Shown: one piece after another, positions 12,516 to 26,150 of the stretch
How the letters are laid out: the number at the start of each line of letters is the position of its first letter
Position numbering within the stretch: position 1 is the first letter of the stretch
Assembly: GCF_964340395.1 (NCBI RefSeq)
Contig: NC_135558.1
Span: 18,233,271 to 18,297,270, forward strand
From: Glandiceps talaboti
Taxonomy: Eukaryota; Hemichordata; Enteropneusta; Spengelidae
DNA: 64,000 bases
Reading direction: 5' to 3'
Notes under the pieces: generated by a model
Databases searched by the model: none
What the model saw: the letters and a program-made list of their open reading frames with translations, nothing else
What the model was told of the DNA's origin: nothing
Program-made: the position numbers and the translations under genes

Positions 12516-13527
12516 ACTACAAATGTCGGCAATTTTACTGCAAATGTCGGCAGTTTTACTGCAAATGTCGGCAATTTTACTACAAATGTCGGCAATTTTA
12601 CTACAAATGTCAGTAGTTTTACTACAGATGTCGGCAATTTTACTACAAATGTCAGCAATTTTACTACAAATGTCAGTAATTTTACTACAGATGTCGGCAA
12701 TTTTATTACAAATGTCAGCAATTTTACTGCAAATGTCAGCAATTTTACTACAAATAACAGCAATTTTACTACAAATGTCAGCAATTTTACTACAAATGTC
12801 AGCAATTATACTACAAATGTCAGCAATTTTACTACAAATGTCAGCAATTTTACTGCAAATGACAGCAATTTTACTACAAATGTCAGCAATTACAAATGTA
12901 TACTAGAAATGTCGACAATTTTATTACAAATATCCGGCAGTTTTCCTGCAAATGTCAGCAATTTTACTACAAATGTCGGCAATTTTACTGCAAATGTCGG
13001 CAATTTTATTACAAATGTCGGCAATTTTATTACAAATGTCGGTAATTTTACTACAAATGTCAGCAGTTTTACTACAAATGTCAGCAATTTTACTAAAATG
13101 TCGGTAATTTTATTACAAATGTCGGCAATTTTCCTGCAAATGTCGGCAATTTTCCTGCAAATGTCTGCAATTTTACTACAAATCTCGGCAATTTTACCGT
13201 AAATGTCGGCAATTTTACTACAAAAAGTACAAATGTCGGCAATTTTATTACAAATGTCGGCAATTTTACTACAAATGTCAGCAATTTTACTGCAAATTTA
13301 ATGTCGGCAATTTTATTACAAATGTCGGCAATTTTACTACAAATGTCGGCAATTTTATTACAAATGTCGGCAATTTTACTACAAATGTCAGCAATTTTAC
13401 TACAAATGTCGGCAATTTTATTACAAATGTCGGCAATTTTATTACAAATGTCGGCAATTTTACTACAAATGTCGGCAATTTTATTACAAATGTCGGCAAT
13501 TTTACTACAAATGTCGGCAATTTTACT
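12516..13527. repeat. 21-bp minisatellite, ~48 copies
   Basis: The unit ACAAATGTCGGCAATTTTAC + T is repeated for about 1 kb. Frequent variants are G/A in TCGGC/TCAGC and CTAC/TTAC/CTGC before AAATG. Because 21 is a multiple of three, long frames stay open on both strands: MSAILLQ heptads on plus, VVKLPTF heptads on minus. Variation is scattered over all positions and no gene context supports translation. It abuts the 3' flank of the inverted AGXT2 copy. Confidence 0.95.
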
Positions 13528-13529
13528 TT

Positions 13530-14765
13530 TGTGTTTTCCCTTTCATCTGCAGACTGAATTGGCTGGACAGACAAACGTGAAAAAAGGAGGTATTTAAGTG
13601 ATGGGCGCTGACCAGAAACAATTCTTTTTTGGGAGGGCCTTTAAAACTCTTTCTACAGTGAGTGCTATGGTACAACATTCTATAAAGGTTCACATTACAT
13701 GTTCTGGTTGGCCAGGAGATCACTAACAGCAATGGGCAAACAGCAATCAATGAAAAAAATAACATATCTTCTGTTGTATTCCAACAATTGTCTGTAGGAA
13801 CGAGAATCTCAAAACTTTGTCCTTACGGAAGGCATTCACTGAGTTTAAATCTGGTTGTTTCCTATCTCTGTGATTGGTCAAAGCTTTTCACACGTCAAAT
13901 TCTTTGGTGATACACATCGGTGGTTTGATGCGAAGGACCTGCATGGAGAGATGAAATGGTTGGTAAAACTATTTATAATGTAGAAATTCAAAAGTTGTAC
14001 ACAAAAACCAGCTCAAAAAGCAGCTCAGGTTTGAAACCAACCAAAACATAAAAAAAAACTGTTTGTATTTAATTACTGAGAGGTATATCATAACTCCATT
14101 TAAGAGGACACTTTTGGGGCAAACGTCGGTCACTTGCCTTGGCACAGAAACTGGTGTATGTCTTAAAAGTGTCCAGTTAAATCCCTTAAATTTGTGAGAT
14201 GTCATATTATAATGACGTTATACTATGAATTCAATGTTTTCTGTCTTCCCCAGTGCATCATCAATATTATCATACAACTCTGTTACTTATCCCCAAACAC
14301 TTACTCGTTATAATGTTAATGAAAAAAATAATTATAGAACCGAAGCGGCATTTCTCACACATCACTTCATAGAGGTTACAAACTGGGTCAAAGGATAGAT
14401 AGTTATTGTATTTGAGACCCAGCTAATGTATAGATGATTGTTTTATGAACACTCTAATGAAAAACAGGTGTACCAGCAAAAGAAAAGTCGTGTGTGTGAT
14501 GGCATGTGAGTTGGCGAGCAGTGTTATTGTGATGGTTCACCAAATTACAAATAGTTTCATAGATGCTTAACAAGTTTGTCATTTGTCAATTTCAAAAGCA
14601 TATATTTCGAGAGACCTAAGTTGGACGGCATTTTGGTGTTCTTTGTCTAAGAACTGTATTACGCTTACATTTCCATGAATTCCAGCTTTGCCAATTAGAA
14701 TACCCATGTCTTCAGTATCCTCAAAATTATCAGCCACATCAGCAACTGGTATTGGATTATTCCGA
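13530..14765 (-). pseudogene. Inverted 3' fragment of AGXT2 (exons 12-13), broken
   Basis: Reading the minus strand, this interval aligns with 48738-50500 of the intact AGXT2 gene. Exon 12 corresponds to 14669-14757, with its 5' end lost at the edge of the large inverted repeat and the donor GTAAGC retained. Exon 13 corresponds to about 13858-13938. The exon-13 copy has two internal deletions and runs into a TGA soon after the ITK residues. The 3' flank also matches, including the TCTGCAGACTGAATTGG segment at 13546-13562. Intron 12 is shorter because the insertion at 49240-49600 of the parent is absent. Non-functional relic of a segmental duplication. Confidence 0.9.
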
Positions 14766-15549
14766 TCTTAATATTGGGTTTTAAATGATTATAGAAAACT
14801 TTACAAACGGCTAGCTGCTTTGAGAATACCTTTGCCTTATTAATACTGGGAAGCACGTGCAGACATATAGACTGTGAAACATTTCATAAACACCATCATT
14901 TATTTTGCGGGTGGGGGTGGGGGGTTCAGGTATGACTAAAACCTCTTTCAGTTCATATTTAAATTGAAGCTTTATTTATCAAAAGAAAGACAAAATGAAA
15001 GCATTCAATACAAAACGCTTTTTCTTGAAACTTAACGAAAGGCTAGAACATAGTTAATAATTTATCTAGTCTAGCCAATCAAATTTCACATTACTAATAA
15101 CACAAACGTGTGATTGCTACAGGGTCTGAAAAGATGAAACGATGAAGTGAACTTGGCAGATGACTGGCTAATAGTGCTATCGTATCTAGGTACATGGATA
15201 TTCCAGCTTACTTTCAATGCATGTATCAGTTGATTAAATTACACCTCCAGTTATTACAGTTGTGAATGATTTTAAGATAATGTGAAGTACTTCATAACGT
15301 TCATTCTGATTGGTTAGGAAACAAAGGAAACAAGCTTATCTGTTAATTTTTTTAGTGATAAAGTATATGTACGTTATCCAATCAGTAGCAACCTTGTAAC
15401 AGCTTCACATCACCCATGAGTTTACACATACAGTGATGTATGTTAGTGAATACTCCTTAAAAAGTCATGTCACATTTGGCTTGTCACTTTAGTAGAAAAA
15501 CACCATTGATCTGTTAGTCAACAATCGTTATCTTACGAAAGGCATTTTA

Positions 15550-16593
15550 TTATAAATCGGAATTTTGTTCTGTTTTTGACAAAATCCACTTTTTAATAGC
15601 AAAGCCAATTGTTGATGATAAAACTAAGGTTACGCCAAATATGCTGAACACATTAGGCACCCTACCGAAAAGGAAATATTCCACAACAAAAGATAAAACT
15701 ACATCTAATGTCTGAGTTAATGATATGTACACTGCCTTCTCTATTTGCAATGCTCTTGTTTGGCACATCTGTCCGATATAGGCGGTAATACCTATACCAA
15801 TCATAACTATCCAATCTGTGCCACTAGAGGGCAGTGTGAATTCTTTCAGAAGCAATACTAACACAGTTGACAAAACTATCCCAGACACAATTAAATACAA
15901 AATGGGAAATAAGAAGTGGACCTCTTTAATTTTTCGCACAACAACCCATGCAAATGAAGCAGACATGCCACTTATCAAAGCAGTAATTGTGCCAATGATC
16001 GAGTGCTCATCTTGATTGTCGCCATGCTTTCCAAAAATAACAGTTGGTTGTACAACTAGTATCACGCCGGACACAGTGCACATGGCAAAGAAAACTTCCA
16101 CTAACGTTAAGTTTTCCTTGATAAGCATCCAAGCTATTATGGCGACGAAAATTGGTTTACAGAAGTATATTGTTAATGCGTCGGCGACTGGCATTTGTTG
16201 GATAGCATAAAAAATACACACATTGCTAATAGCACCAAAAACCCCTCTGCAGACTAACCAGAGGACGTGTTTCCTGTCACATGGTATATCAACTTTGAGA
16301 TATATCAATAAGGGTATAGTGCCTACAAGCTGTATTGTCAGTCTTACCAATGTCAGCTCAAATGCATGTATTCGGTTTTCAAGGTATTTTACACCGATAA
16401 AACCAAAGGTAAAGAAAACGCTTGCAAGGAATCCATATATAAGTCCAATGTGACTTGAGAATGTTGACAAACAAGATGTTGTGGACTCAGAGTCGCTATT
16501 TTCTTCAGATGTTTGATATTCAGTGGGAACTTGTGCATGTTCTGACAGCCTGGTGCCAATTTTGGACCGCAGTGTTTGTGTGTTGGAGGTCAT
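15550..16593 (-). CDS. SLC35G1-like drug/metabolite transporter, copy A
   Basis: Intronless coding sequence, 347 aa from the ATG at 16593. The family is EamA-type drug/metabolite transporters, closest by eye to vertebrate SLC35G1. These are multi-pass membrane proteins with ten predicted helices in two EamA halves; the substrate is uncertain. Conserved features seen are CRGVFGAISNVCIFYAIQ with a following VADALTIYFCKPIF in the first half, the GVILVVQPTVIFG loop, and LQIEKAVYISLTQTLDVV in the second half. Three codons upstream, copy B has ATG but this copy has GTG (16602), so translation should begin at Met4. Copy B is 95% identical. A likely splice acceptor (TTATTAG) just upstream suggests a non-coding 5' exon. 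The AATAAA overlapping the stop may serve as the poly(A) signal. Confidence 0.9.
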   Translation of the reverse strand: MTSNTQTLRSKIGTRLSEHAQVPTEYQTSEENSDSESTTSCLSTFSSHIGLIYGFLASVFFTFGFIGVKYLENRIHAFELTLVRLTIQLVGTIPLLIYLKVDIPCDRKHVLWLVCRGVFGAISNVCIFYAIQQMPVADALTIYFCKPIFVAIIAWMLIKENLTLVEVFFAMCTVSGVILVVQPTVIFGKHGDNQDEHSIIGTITALISGMSASFAWVVVRKIKEVHFLFPILYLIVSGIVLSTVLVLLLKEFTLPSSGTDWIVMIGIGITAYIGQMCQTRALQIEKAVYISLTQTLDVVLSFVVEYFLFGRVPNVFSIFGVTLVLSSTIGFAIKKWILSKTEQNSDL

Positions 16594-16602
16594 CGAAGTC
16601 AC

Positions 16603-19600
16603 GTCAGGTTTTGATCTAATAAATCAAATCGATATTAAAGAGAAAGATATTCATATGGGGAAGCCGGGTGAAATTAAGCACGGTCCGTCACATATACTAT
16701 AACCTTTTATTTCTATAAAAAAGTGCTAACTCCTCAATTTCTTTTCTGTCAAATATAACCCTCCCCAACAAGAGAAGTGAAACAGTAGGGTCAGATGTGA
16801 AAGGTTGCACTAGTCTGAGATTTTGAGCCCATGTATCACTTTGATGCTATCACTACAATTACACCTGTCAGGGACAAGTTATATCGCTTTCACACATGGA
16901 TGTGTTATGACCATACTTAACCATTTCAGTGATAAGGACTGTGTCCCATCGTTGCCACCATGATATTAATTTGAATGGCATTAGTTTATTCTCATTACTA
17001 CCACCATTGTAAGAGTGTGTGAAGGTACTGATAACTTCAACCTGCGAACTTTTACAAAATGATCTGCTTGATACTCTGGCTCTTACCTTGTTTTGTAACT
17101 ACCAGAAAAGTAAACCCATTCTTATTCCATTAAGATAGAGAGATGGCGCTTTTTAATTTCTATACGTATTTGACTTTGAATTGAGAGTACTTACCTTTAC
17201 AATAGACTGTAAATGTTTATTGGCAGAGAATGTATCTCAATTCCATGTAATTTAACAATGATAACTGATTAACGATCACTAATTAAACATTATCCTAAAA
17301 TTAATATGTAATTAACAGTGAGGTTTTAAATTGTTGCTACATTAGCTCTTAGAAAACGTAACTACGTTATCGATAAACCTTTGATATACATCTATCATAA
17401 TTTAATGTATTGTTACTTTTTGATCTCGCGCACACAGCTGACAGACCAAGTAACTACACTCTCACATCTTATGCCCGACTCAACTTCTGTACCGGGATCA
17501 CCACTTAAACTTTAGGGAATTAGCTCAGACTACACACAGTTTATGTTCAAAAGTCTACTCTGGAACCAAGGCAAGCACTTAGCAAGTGCCTCGTTCATTG
17601 ACTTCCCCCGAAGTGAAGTGCCCCCTGCCTGTTCCAAGTGTCTATCGTTATTGTCCGCAAAGTCTAAATTTACATAACGCCTGGTCAATGGCCAAATCAT
17701 TAATGCAATCCATATTAAAGTCTGCAGGAGGTGTTACCATGCCCTAAAGACTATTCTCAAAACATTGATGAATGATCACTGTGAATCCTAGCTATTTATG
17801 AAATGCAGACTGTCGTCTCATGTACTCGAGTACGCTTGGAATGCTGTGGTCTGAATCCAATATCCTTGAGAGAGTCTATTGACCTTTCAGTCAAAGTGGG
17901 ACATGCGATGTAGTTAAAATATTGAATTTACTGAAATTATGAATATGTCATCTGTGACAGTATCGTTATATACGTTATCTGTCAATTGACAAATCGATTA
18001 AATGTTGACTTCATATCAGTTTGGTATTTTACTGGTTGGTTGTGCATCATCAGTTGTAAAACGCTATTTTACATTGTTACCAAAGACCATGCACAAAATA
18101 TGACACTTCATGTATGTGTGTATACTAAGAACTTGATGACGATAAGGCAATATTTTCTTCAGGTGATCATACCATGGCCTGAGATTTTTGAAACCAGATA
18201 CAAACTGCATTCCTCCTGTAAGGGTTTCGTGTTTGAATATCATTGCAATTCGATAAACACAAATGGTAATAATTTTGTTTAACATTTAACCTTGAGGATG
18301 AAAGTCAAGATCAAAGTTAAGTACCAAAACTTTCATTTCATAACATAGGTTGGGATATTTCAGTTGAGCCTGTATTTAGTAAACTTCAACGGTTATGAGA
18401 CAAAATGTGAATTCTTACGACAAAAAGGACTTCTTTAGCTGGTTTTGAGAATGTCGCAAAGTGACGTACTGTACCCTAGAGTATTTGACATTTCTGTCAG
18501 GTTTATTCGAACGGGCTCGTGCATGCATGCATGGAAGAAATGAAGTAGTTTATTGACTATTTGACCTTGAAGATGGAGTTCATTAACACATGCAGTAATT
18601 GAGTTACACGATAAAAATGTACAAAACAATGGAAACATGCTAATGAGCAAATAAGTATGTACCATTTTCATGTATTTTGTGACACAATTTACGGGACTAT
18701 AGCAATATTTCGTCCCATTTGATAATAAATTGGTAAACATGTATATTTCCAAATTATCAGTCCTATAAGTATGCAATAATTAAACAACGTTTGACGAAAA
18801 GAATACATGTAGTACATTTCACATTTTTTAATAGAAGCACTTAGCGTATCAAGAGACATAATAAATATTTTGTATTAGCATATTATGGTAATTAGTAATA
18901 TCAGTATGCATTAGGTTTGACAAAGAGAATGGTTACGCCAAAACAGCACCATATTCAGATGTTGGCCAGACATATGCTAATAACGCTCATTAATACGCAT
19001 GGTATTGGTCGGCAATGCTATCAGCTCTTGCGGTAATTGTAACGTGTGTAGCAAATGCCATTACCACCAACCCAAAGGAGTGTCCAAATGTTATTGGGAT
19101 ATCGTGTATACATACATACATACATACATACATACATACATACATACATACATACATACATACATGTCATACACACAAAGATGGACTGATGGGCAGAACC
19201 CCATCCCCCACTTCACTATCTCTCATTACGAGATGTGAAAATGGATGAAGACAACTAAATGGTAAAGTTTACTAAAGTTGATTATCTTACCGATTGGTAA
19301 AACTTAGGAAAGGACTAAAATTCATTCTAACACCAACATTTCCAACAACCACACATAAACTGGCCTCTCGTGGGGTTTTCAATATTGTGGACTATAAATA
19401 ACTGGTGCGATTAAGGTGGCCGAAATATCTATATTTTACCCTAACACTTCAGTTTTGTAGGAAAGTATTTCAAAATAGATTTAATGGTCAACAAAAGCGA
19501 GGCCGATTTGTCTCAGCTGGTTTAGTTGGTCTTCAGTGAGTCACGAAAATTCACATTTACTACAATGCGCAACTTTAACTAATGGACGAACATGCCCTCC

Positions 19601-22600
19601 ACATTTTAATTATCACTGTCCAGATTGTAACTGAATGGTTCAAAATTGTGCTTAATTTCCAAAGATGGATGTAAAAAGTGCCCATACTTATTAGTAATGT
19701 TCAAATTTATAGGTAAATGGTTAACAACTTCAAAATGATGGACATAGATCAACTGTTCACACTTACTAGCAAGTACTACATCTATCAGTGAAGAGGCTCG
19801 AAATAGATGTAACAATTTCATGCTTCTTACTAACGCAAAGCAATAACAAATGTTAACATACGACTTTTATTGCATTAGTGTTCACTGGGTCTGTTAGATT
19901 GTTATTCTAAAGTGTACACAATGTTCTCGCAAGCCAGAACACATTTTTCTGCTGACGCAACGATATATGAACCTCTCGCGAGTAAGTTTCATGTGCAGTT
20001 TCTTATTGGTTTCTGAGCCAGTGAACACTAACATGTAACGGGGAGTATGGATGATTGAACTAATGACACAAATCCGTTCGATTATGAAAGCAACAAATAT
20101 GAAAGGTGTGAGAGAAAAATGAAGACAAAATAAATAATCCATACATTACTTTGGCATTTGAAATGAGTATGACACGTTTGTTTTCATCTGTATAACATCA
20201 ACAATTAGCAAAGTATAGATTTGGTCAAATGTCAAAAAGGGGCCCTGCGGAAAAGTAAGTAGAATTATCTTAATATCAAGAACTAGTAAAACGTATGAAT
20301 ATATATTGCAAAACCTGATGAAAACGAATATAACTTGTGCTTAATGTATGTTCAACCTGTAAATGGATATAAAAACAAATTGAAAATCGTATTGAACATT
20401 GTAACATCGTAAAGGAAATTGTGTGTAGTAACTTCTTCACTTGACCATCCTCGATTCGATCACCCAGAATTAAAATTTCGACAAACAATTTTTAAATGGA
20501 AAAGTTTCAAACAAATAGAAATGCTCAATTAGAAAACAAAACGAAACAAAAAAAAAAACAAAAGCAAGAAAACCTCGCCAATAAGTATAGCGACTTTGCT
20601 GTTGAATGTTTCATAATTATATTATTATATATCATTACAATCGCTTAAACCATTAGAACAGCATGAAAAAATATAACCTACCTGTTATACAAGGTGATAA
20701 TGAACAGTAGTACAGTCTTCAATACAGCATCCACTAACTATAAGTCGGGAACTAGGGAATGATAAAAAGTATCTTCAGAGCCTTCTTAAATTCAAAATTT
20801 TTACATTTGTTTAGTTTTAAACAAAGCTTGTCAGGAAAACTCAAAATGCTTTATTATTTATATAAATTTCGTAGGTTTTCCTGGCATTTCCACACACATA
20901 CACACAAATGAATACATTAAAAACAGCAGTTTCTATCACAATAATATAAATACCAGAAAATCTTTATAATTGAATACAAATGTTGACACCCGATTTGATA
21001 CATTCATAGTACAACTGATAAATGACATACCCATAACTCAGTAAGGACAGTAACTCTTTTGTTTGTTGTGTTTCATTGAATGAAACACATAGAAGTGATG
21101 CTGACAGTGACAGTGCTTTTGAATACGATATGTGGATAAGAATATTTGAGGGTACCTATGTCGATTCTTTGTCGGCTACCTTTATCCTCTTTATGAAAAA
21201 CACTCTTTATGAAGTTAATAATCATGTTATGATAGATAACTACGGTCTATGATACTATTAAATATATGACATTGCATTGAGATATGGATAAACACATATT
21301 CAACCTTTCTACGGCTCATTCTGAAATTATAAAAAAAAAAATATAGTGCCCCTCATATCATCACTTTGTCGTGTCTCCGTATTCACACCACTCCCTTTTT
21401 CCTACAACTCAACATTTTAGACATGAAAAATACGCAATGTAAATTAAATATATGTGTATATGATTATCGTTGTTATTCTCAAAAAGAGCTGGCTCAAATC
21501 AAATGAAAATTTGACTATGATGACGTATCATTGTTCTGAAACACCGATATTTGTATCTTGTTACCGCAAGTTAATGTTTTCCCATAGAACCCATAAAGTT
21601 ATTCGCGCAGAGGAATAAGTGAACATAATGATTTATTTATATTATTTATATTATTTACGTATTGTAAGTTAGATGAAGTTAGATTTTCTGTGTCTTTCAA
21701 ATAGGTATGTGCATGCTAACGACCGAAATGCATCAGTGAACAGTTCCTTAGAGAAGAGATGCCAGACTCTGTGAGTGCTATTGACACCTGGCATGGTGAG
21801 TATTGCTCATTCTACTCACTGAACCACATACAGGTATCACTGACCTGCTGGTAACCAGAGGCGGTATTCCACATCCATACAACAAGCATATTTTTCACAA
21901 CCATGTACCAGGGCTGTGAAAAAATATACCCTGTAACGGGGCTGTGAGACACACAGCTGGTACATAGCTCTGCTCTTCTTCATATCAGCTAGGATTTATT
22001 TGCAGTATTCATTCGGGGATAACAATTTTGGTTTTATAACGTGTATCCCGGATGGATTAAAACCATCCAGATCGGGATACATTAAAATATTTCATATATC
22101 ATATTTTCAAAACTCTTTGAAAGAGTGTACTGAAAAATACAGTTTTTTGGCAAAAAGTAAGATACACAGCTATTCATAGAAATGAAGCTAAAATATACCA
22201 TTTTTTAGTGAAAAAGTTACATTATCTGATAGATAGCAACATTTGAACAAATTGATACAATCGCTAAAATGACCTTGACCCAAAATGACTTTGCGCTGTA
22301 CATATGGCGTGGTTTGTAAGTATGTGAATATGTAAACCATGTCAACCTAATGCATAAAAATAGTATTTTAGTTAAATTGAATTCATTGACCGTGTCACAT
22401 TGTTGTTCCCTTTGATATGATATTGACGTTATTCCAAGTGCATTGTTCACTTGTGTGACACATATTCATGTTTTCGCCCTTCGTACATTTACGTTTGTTC
22501 GTGTTCCTCTCTGGCAATTTACAACAATTCGTAATTTCGATGAAAACATTTTTAATGCTGGTGTAATTGAACACTCTGACCTGTTCATGAAAAGGCTAGA

Positions 22601-24790
22601 CAGTGCGTCCGTAATTTTTTTTTAATTTTGACGGTCGGAAAGTGGACCATATAAAAGTAATTGTCACTTTTCCACCCTAGGCCTTATTGAATGATGAATG
22701 GTAAACTCAACTCAACTCTACTGTTTGCAATATGACGCATACACATCATAACTTGAACACTCATACTGCGAAGACAGAACGAGTTCACGGCGTAATTATA
22801 TGTGATGTGATGTAACTAACATACAACCTGTCATCCAACATACACATACGCTTTTCCATCGCTGGTCAAAAGCAAATGTATCCAGCGAGGGCTAGGTAAC
22901 AGCCTTGGCACTATATAAGCATTAGAAGTTTCATACATTTTCCGCACAATTATAAAACATTGAAACGTTTTCTGTTCTTTTGCCGACAGTGTGTTTAGTC
23001 ATTATGGCAACACTGTATTCCATTCATTGTGCTGAATGAGTCGTAATGTTCAGCGTATAGGAAAACCATATCACGTATAGCCGTGGTGAATGTGTCATCA
23101 ACCTGCTTTTAGACATGGAATGCAGAGAAAGAGACAAAATAAAAACAACATTTTATTTATGATGATTTACACTTTCTTTCATGTGTTTTCTATTGTGCAT
23201 ATCGTGATATTCCTTCTTCTATCCTCTATCTTTACGATCTTACCAGACAACAAATTTGGGGTACCTGTAAACTTTAAAGTGAAACGAATTCTAAAATTAC
23301 AAATAACGTTTGACACTCGAAAAGAGCAATTTGGGATAATAAGACAATAGCATGATTTTATTCAGGGTAGCTCAAATAAGTTTCATAGTACTAAAGTAAA
23401 TGAACGCTCGCACAATGTCACGTGAGCACAATAAACAAATTTCGTTCAGGCCAAAACCACCTTCTCGAACGAAGTTCTGTTTATTGGCTGTGTGTCAGAT
23501 CGTGCGATGGTTCCTAAGGGATATACATCCTTCCCTTGAGGACCTTGAGGCATCTCAACAATCATTAAAAATTTAAAATGTTTTGTTTGTTTTTAAATGA
23601 TAAAATACAACTCAATACAATACAATACAATACAATACAATACAATACAATACAATACAATACAATAAAACATGCGCGGGAACTGTAAACGACAAGGAAA
23701 CTTTACGAAACAGACGTAAAAACCGAAATTGATATTAAAAATGGAAATGACAGACACGTAATTCTATCTAAGAATGTACATGCTGAATGCTGATACAGTA
23801 TAAGTTATATATGACCCTGGGAGAAATCATATATGTAAATGGAAAAATTATTACGTTTGACAAAGTAATGAAGGCAATGTCGGCAATTATCTATTATACG
23901 AAACTGAGCATAGAGATGTGTGACTGCAACGCTTGTTCTTTCTAAACAAATTACATTCATTTCAAAATAAAATTTAAAGTCTCAAACATTGACTGCAATA
24001 TAAAACATTACGACTGATTCAATTGATTTCACTTGAAAGCACAGAACTGTGAAAATGAGATGTTTGCTACTGTTTTGTCTCGGTTCAAATGTACAGCCTA
24101 CTACTCAGAAATCAAACTCAAAAGTTACTACCTCACTTCATCCTGGGTATACAGGTCTACAAGCACATATTCAAATGAAGGTTGAAATCGTCCCTTACCA
24201 GTTCTAACAAGTGTACTTACATGTCTAAACGTACTCCTGGGGTTCTTGAACAGTCCAGGTGTCTTCGTACATTACGTCCGGTCACATGCTATGACTTCCC
24301 ATGATCGCGATCGTGCATTGCACGAATTGTTTGCATCAAAATCGAATACAGCAGTAAAATCGGCAAAGCGGCCTTTTAATTGATCCTTTCTTGTGTTGAG
24401 TGGATATAGAGTTACTAACCGCTCCAAAACAAACAAACAAACAAACAAACAAACAAACAAACAAACAAAAATGAAACTTAACTGGAGAGCAGACGATAAC
24501 ATTGTGTAAGTTTGTGTAAGTAGAGCGCAATTTCCAAAATTTCTATTGTTTTACCTAATTTACATAACAATGACCAAATCAACTTGTCGTGAACAAACTG
24601 CTCACCAAACACCTACCCAAATTTGTTTAACTCAATTGGCTCAGTAGTTTTTGAGAAGATTTTACAGCATTTTTACCAAAAAATATATATTCAGACCTAA
24701 TTTGAATATTAATGACCCAGTTAATTTGTGTTGAACAAACTTCTATCTGTCCATTCCAAGACACCTACACAGCAAATTTCACTGAAATAT
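16603..24790. other. Left-arm non-coding interior
   Basis: About 8 kb with no recognisable exon. Short open frames here recur in the right arm, for example at 19606-19821 and 22217-22450. Differences between the copies are as often amino-acid-changing as silent, so they are not supported as genes. A foldback at about 22043-22082 (GTATCCCGGATGG and CCATCCAGATCGGGATAC) and the microsatellites listed under the arm are present. Confidence 0.5.
23090..23350 (+). other. Uncertain 86-codon open frame, conserved in both arms
   Basis: An 86-codon frame with a basic start (MQRKRQNKNN), one strongly hydrophobic stretch and a charged tail, so it resembles a type II membrane anchor. The mirror copy at 28531-28791 (minus) is also open and differs at four residues. 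About 190 bp in the middle are identical between the arms. Coding status is unproven: of the few differences most are non-synonymous, so conservation may reflect gene conversion rather than selection. I recognise no family. Confidence 0.2.
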
Positions 24791-24794
24791 GTCA

Positions 24795-25016
24795 CATTTT
24801 GTGTAAGCTGTATGGTGTGCATCAGACAAGCTTTACCCCATACAAACAATTCCATTTCTATATAATTATGAATAATAACAGCATGTTTTGTTTAATAATA
24901 TGCAAATAAGGGTGATTAGTATGCATGAATTTGCTCTCTCTCCAGTTCTTGGCATGGCGACATAGAATACGTCTATCAAATTCATTTGAACCTATCGTTG
25001 CACAGACAGACAGACA

Positions 25017-25068
<52 letters not shown>

Positions 25069-25350
25069 GCCAAAGCATAAGCATCCTAAGTTAAAAAGCT
25101 CACACTTGGCCCTTGTACATTAATCCTAGCACTACCTTTGAAATGCACACAACCTTAAAATGCCGATTTTCTGTTTGACGAAACTTTTGCAACCACTAGG
25201 TGATTGACGGCGAAAATTTGCAAGAAAATGCTGCCACTGTTGGTACATACCTTTTGCAGGAACTGAAAAAGTTTTGGGATTAGTTTGAGATTGTTGGTGA
25301 CGTGTGTGAGAGGGAAAGGTTTAATGCTTGGCATTGAACTTGTCAACAAG
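24795..25350 (+). pseudogene. AGXT2 intron 10 / exon 11 relic, left copy
   Basis: Aligns with 47827-48511 of the intact gene. The exon-11 copy occupies 25200-25350 and keeps its acceptor and donor (AAG|GTAAG). It carries an in-frame TAG where the parent has GAG after CGG-GAT, a GT insertion after GTTGGTGAC, and loss of one codon near the end. The intron portion includes a CA microsatellite tail in place of the parent's CAGA/CATA tract. Homology to intron 11 continues past 25350 into the spacer to about 25490. Confidence 0.9.
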
Positions 25351-26150
25351 GTAAGTTTATAAGTTGCAAATGAATTTCAAATTGTAAATGATGTGAGAGG
25401 AAAGGATATATAATGGTAGAAAAAGATGAGGTATGGGCATTTATTTTTAATTTTTAATTAACAAAACAACTCTGCAATGCTTTTCTACTTAATTTACACA
25501 AAAAGTCACGTCCAGTGACTCTAAATTAAACTATTTATGTATAATGTTTCAGCGTATGGGTAAGCTAAAGATGCAGAAATTAAATATGGCATAATGATTA
25601 CTTGTGTTTACCAGGTTTGTTTAAAAAATCCTTTCCTTACATATCATAAGAAACCTTTTACAATATTTAAAAAAAAATATTATTGAATTGCAACCACGAA
25701 CTTTGTCACTCTTTATTTTCAAGTAGAAAAACATTCTTTTATTAATCATAAACCGTGACATCATTGCTGCAGAGTACAATGCCGATCAGATATATACTAG
25801 TCTTTCTTCATTCAAACCATTATAATACTAATTAATGCTAATTATGTTAATTTATGCACGAGTCATGCATTTCACTAGAAGCATTACGGCAGACATCTGT
25901 AATGGAGACACTCTCAAATCTTTCCAATCATCAAGACTTGTAGTGGAATGATAAACTGTATACGAACGTTATATGTGGTATGAACTGGATACATAGACTT
26001 TATTTATCAAAACCCTGGCGGCCTCACCCCAAGGCCAGGGCCAGGAGTTGACTAACTTAAATTTTACAAAGTACTTTACATGAAAACTTGGAATGTCTAT
26101 TGTCTAAACACATGACAACACATTCAATGTGTATGTTGACATCTCTAGTA

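Larger units (their letters stand above)
14765..25329 (+). repeat. Left arm of ~10-kb inverted repeat
   Basis: Matches the reverse complement of 26497-36588. Outer ends correspond at 14765 and 36588; inner ends at 25329 and 26497. Landmarks recur in mirror order: the SLC35G gene, a CATA tract (19105-19167 vs 32559-32645), an AATAC tract (23613-23668 vs 28167-28271), an AAAC tract (24427-24472 vs 27368-27406), a CA tract (25009-25067 vs 26762-26835) and dead AGXT2 exon 11. Divergence read by eye is about 0.5% near the centre and about 3-4% further out, plus indels. One left-only indel at 19877-20029 is bounded by the inverted 12-mers AGTGTTCACTGG and CCAGTGAACACT. Confidence 0.95.

Noticed and set aside
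12516-13574. Open frames of 95-127 codons with heptad repeats (MSAILLQ, VVKLPTF), possibly a repeat protein or a CRISPR-like array
   Set aside because: Frames are open on both strands only because the 21-bp unit has no stop and is divisible by three. There are no spacers between repeats, and the context is eukaryotic.
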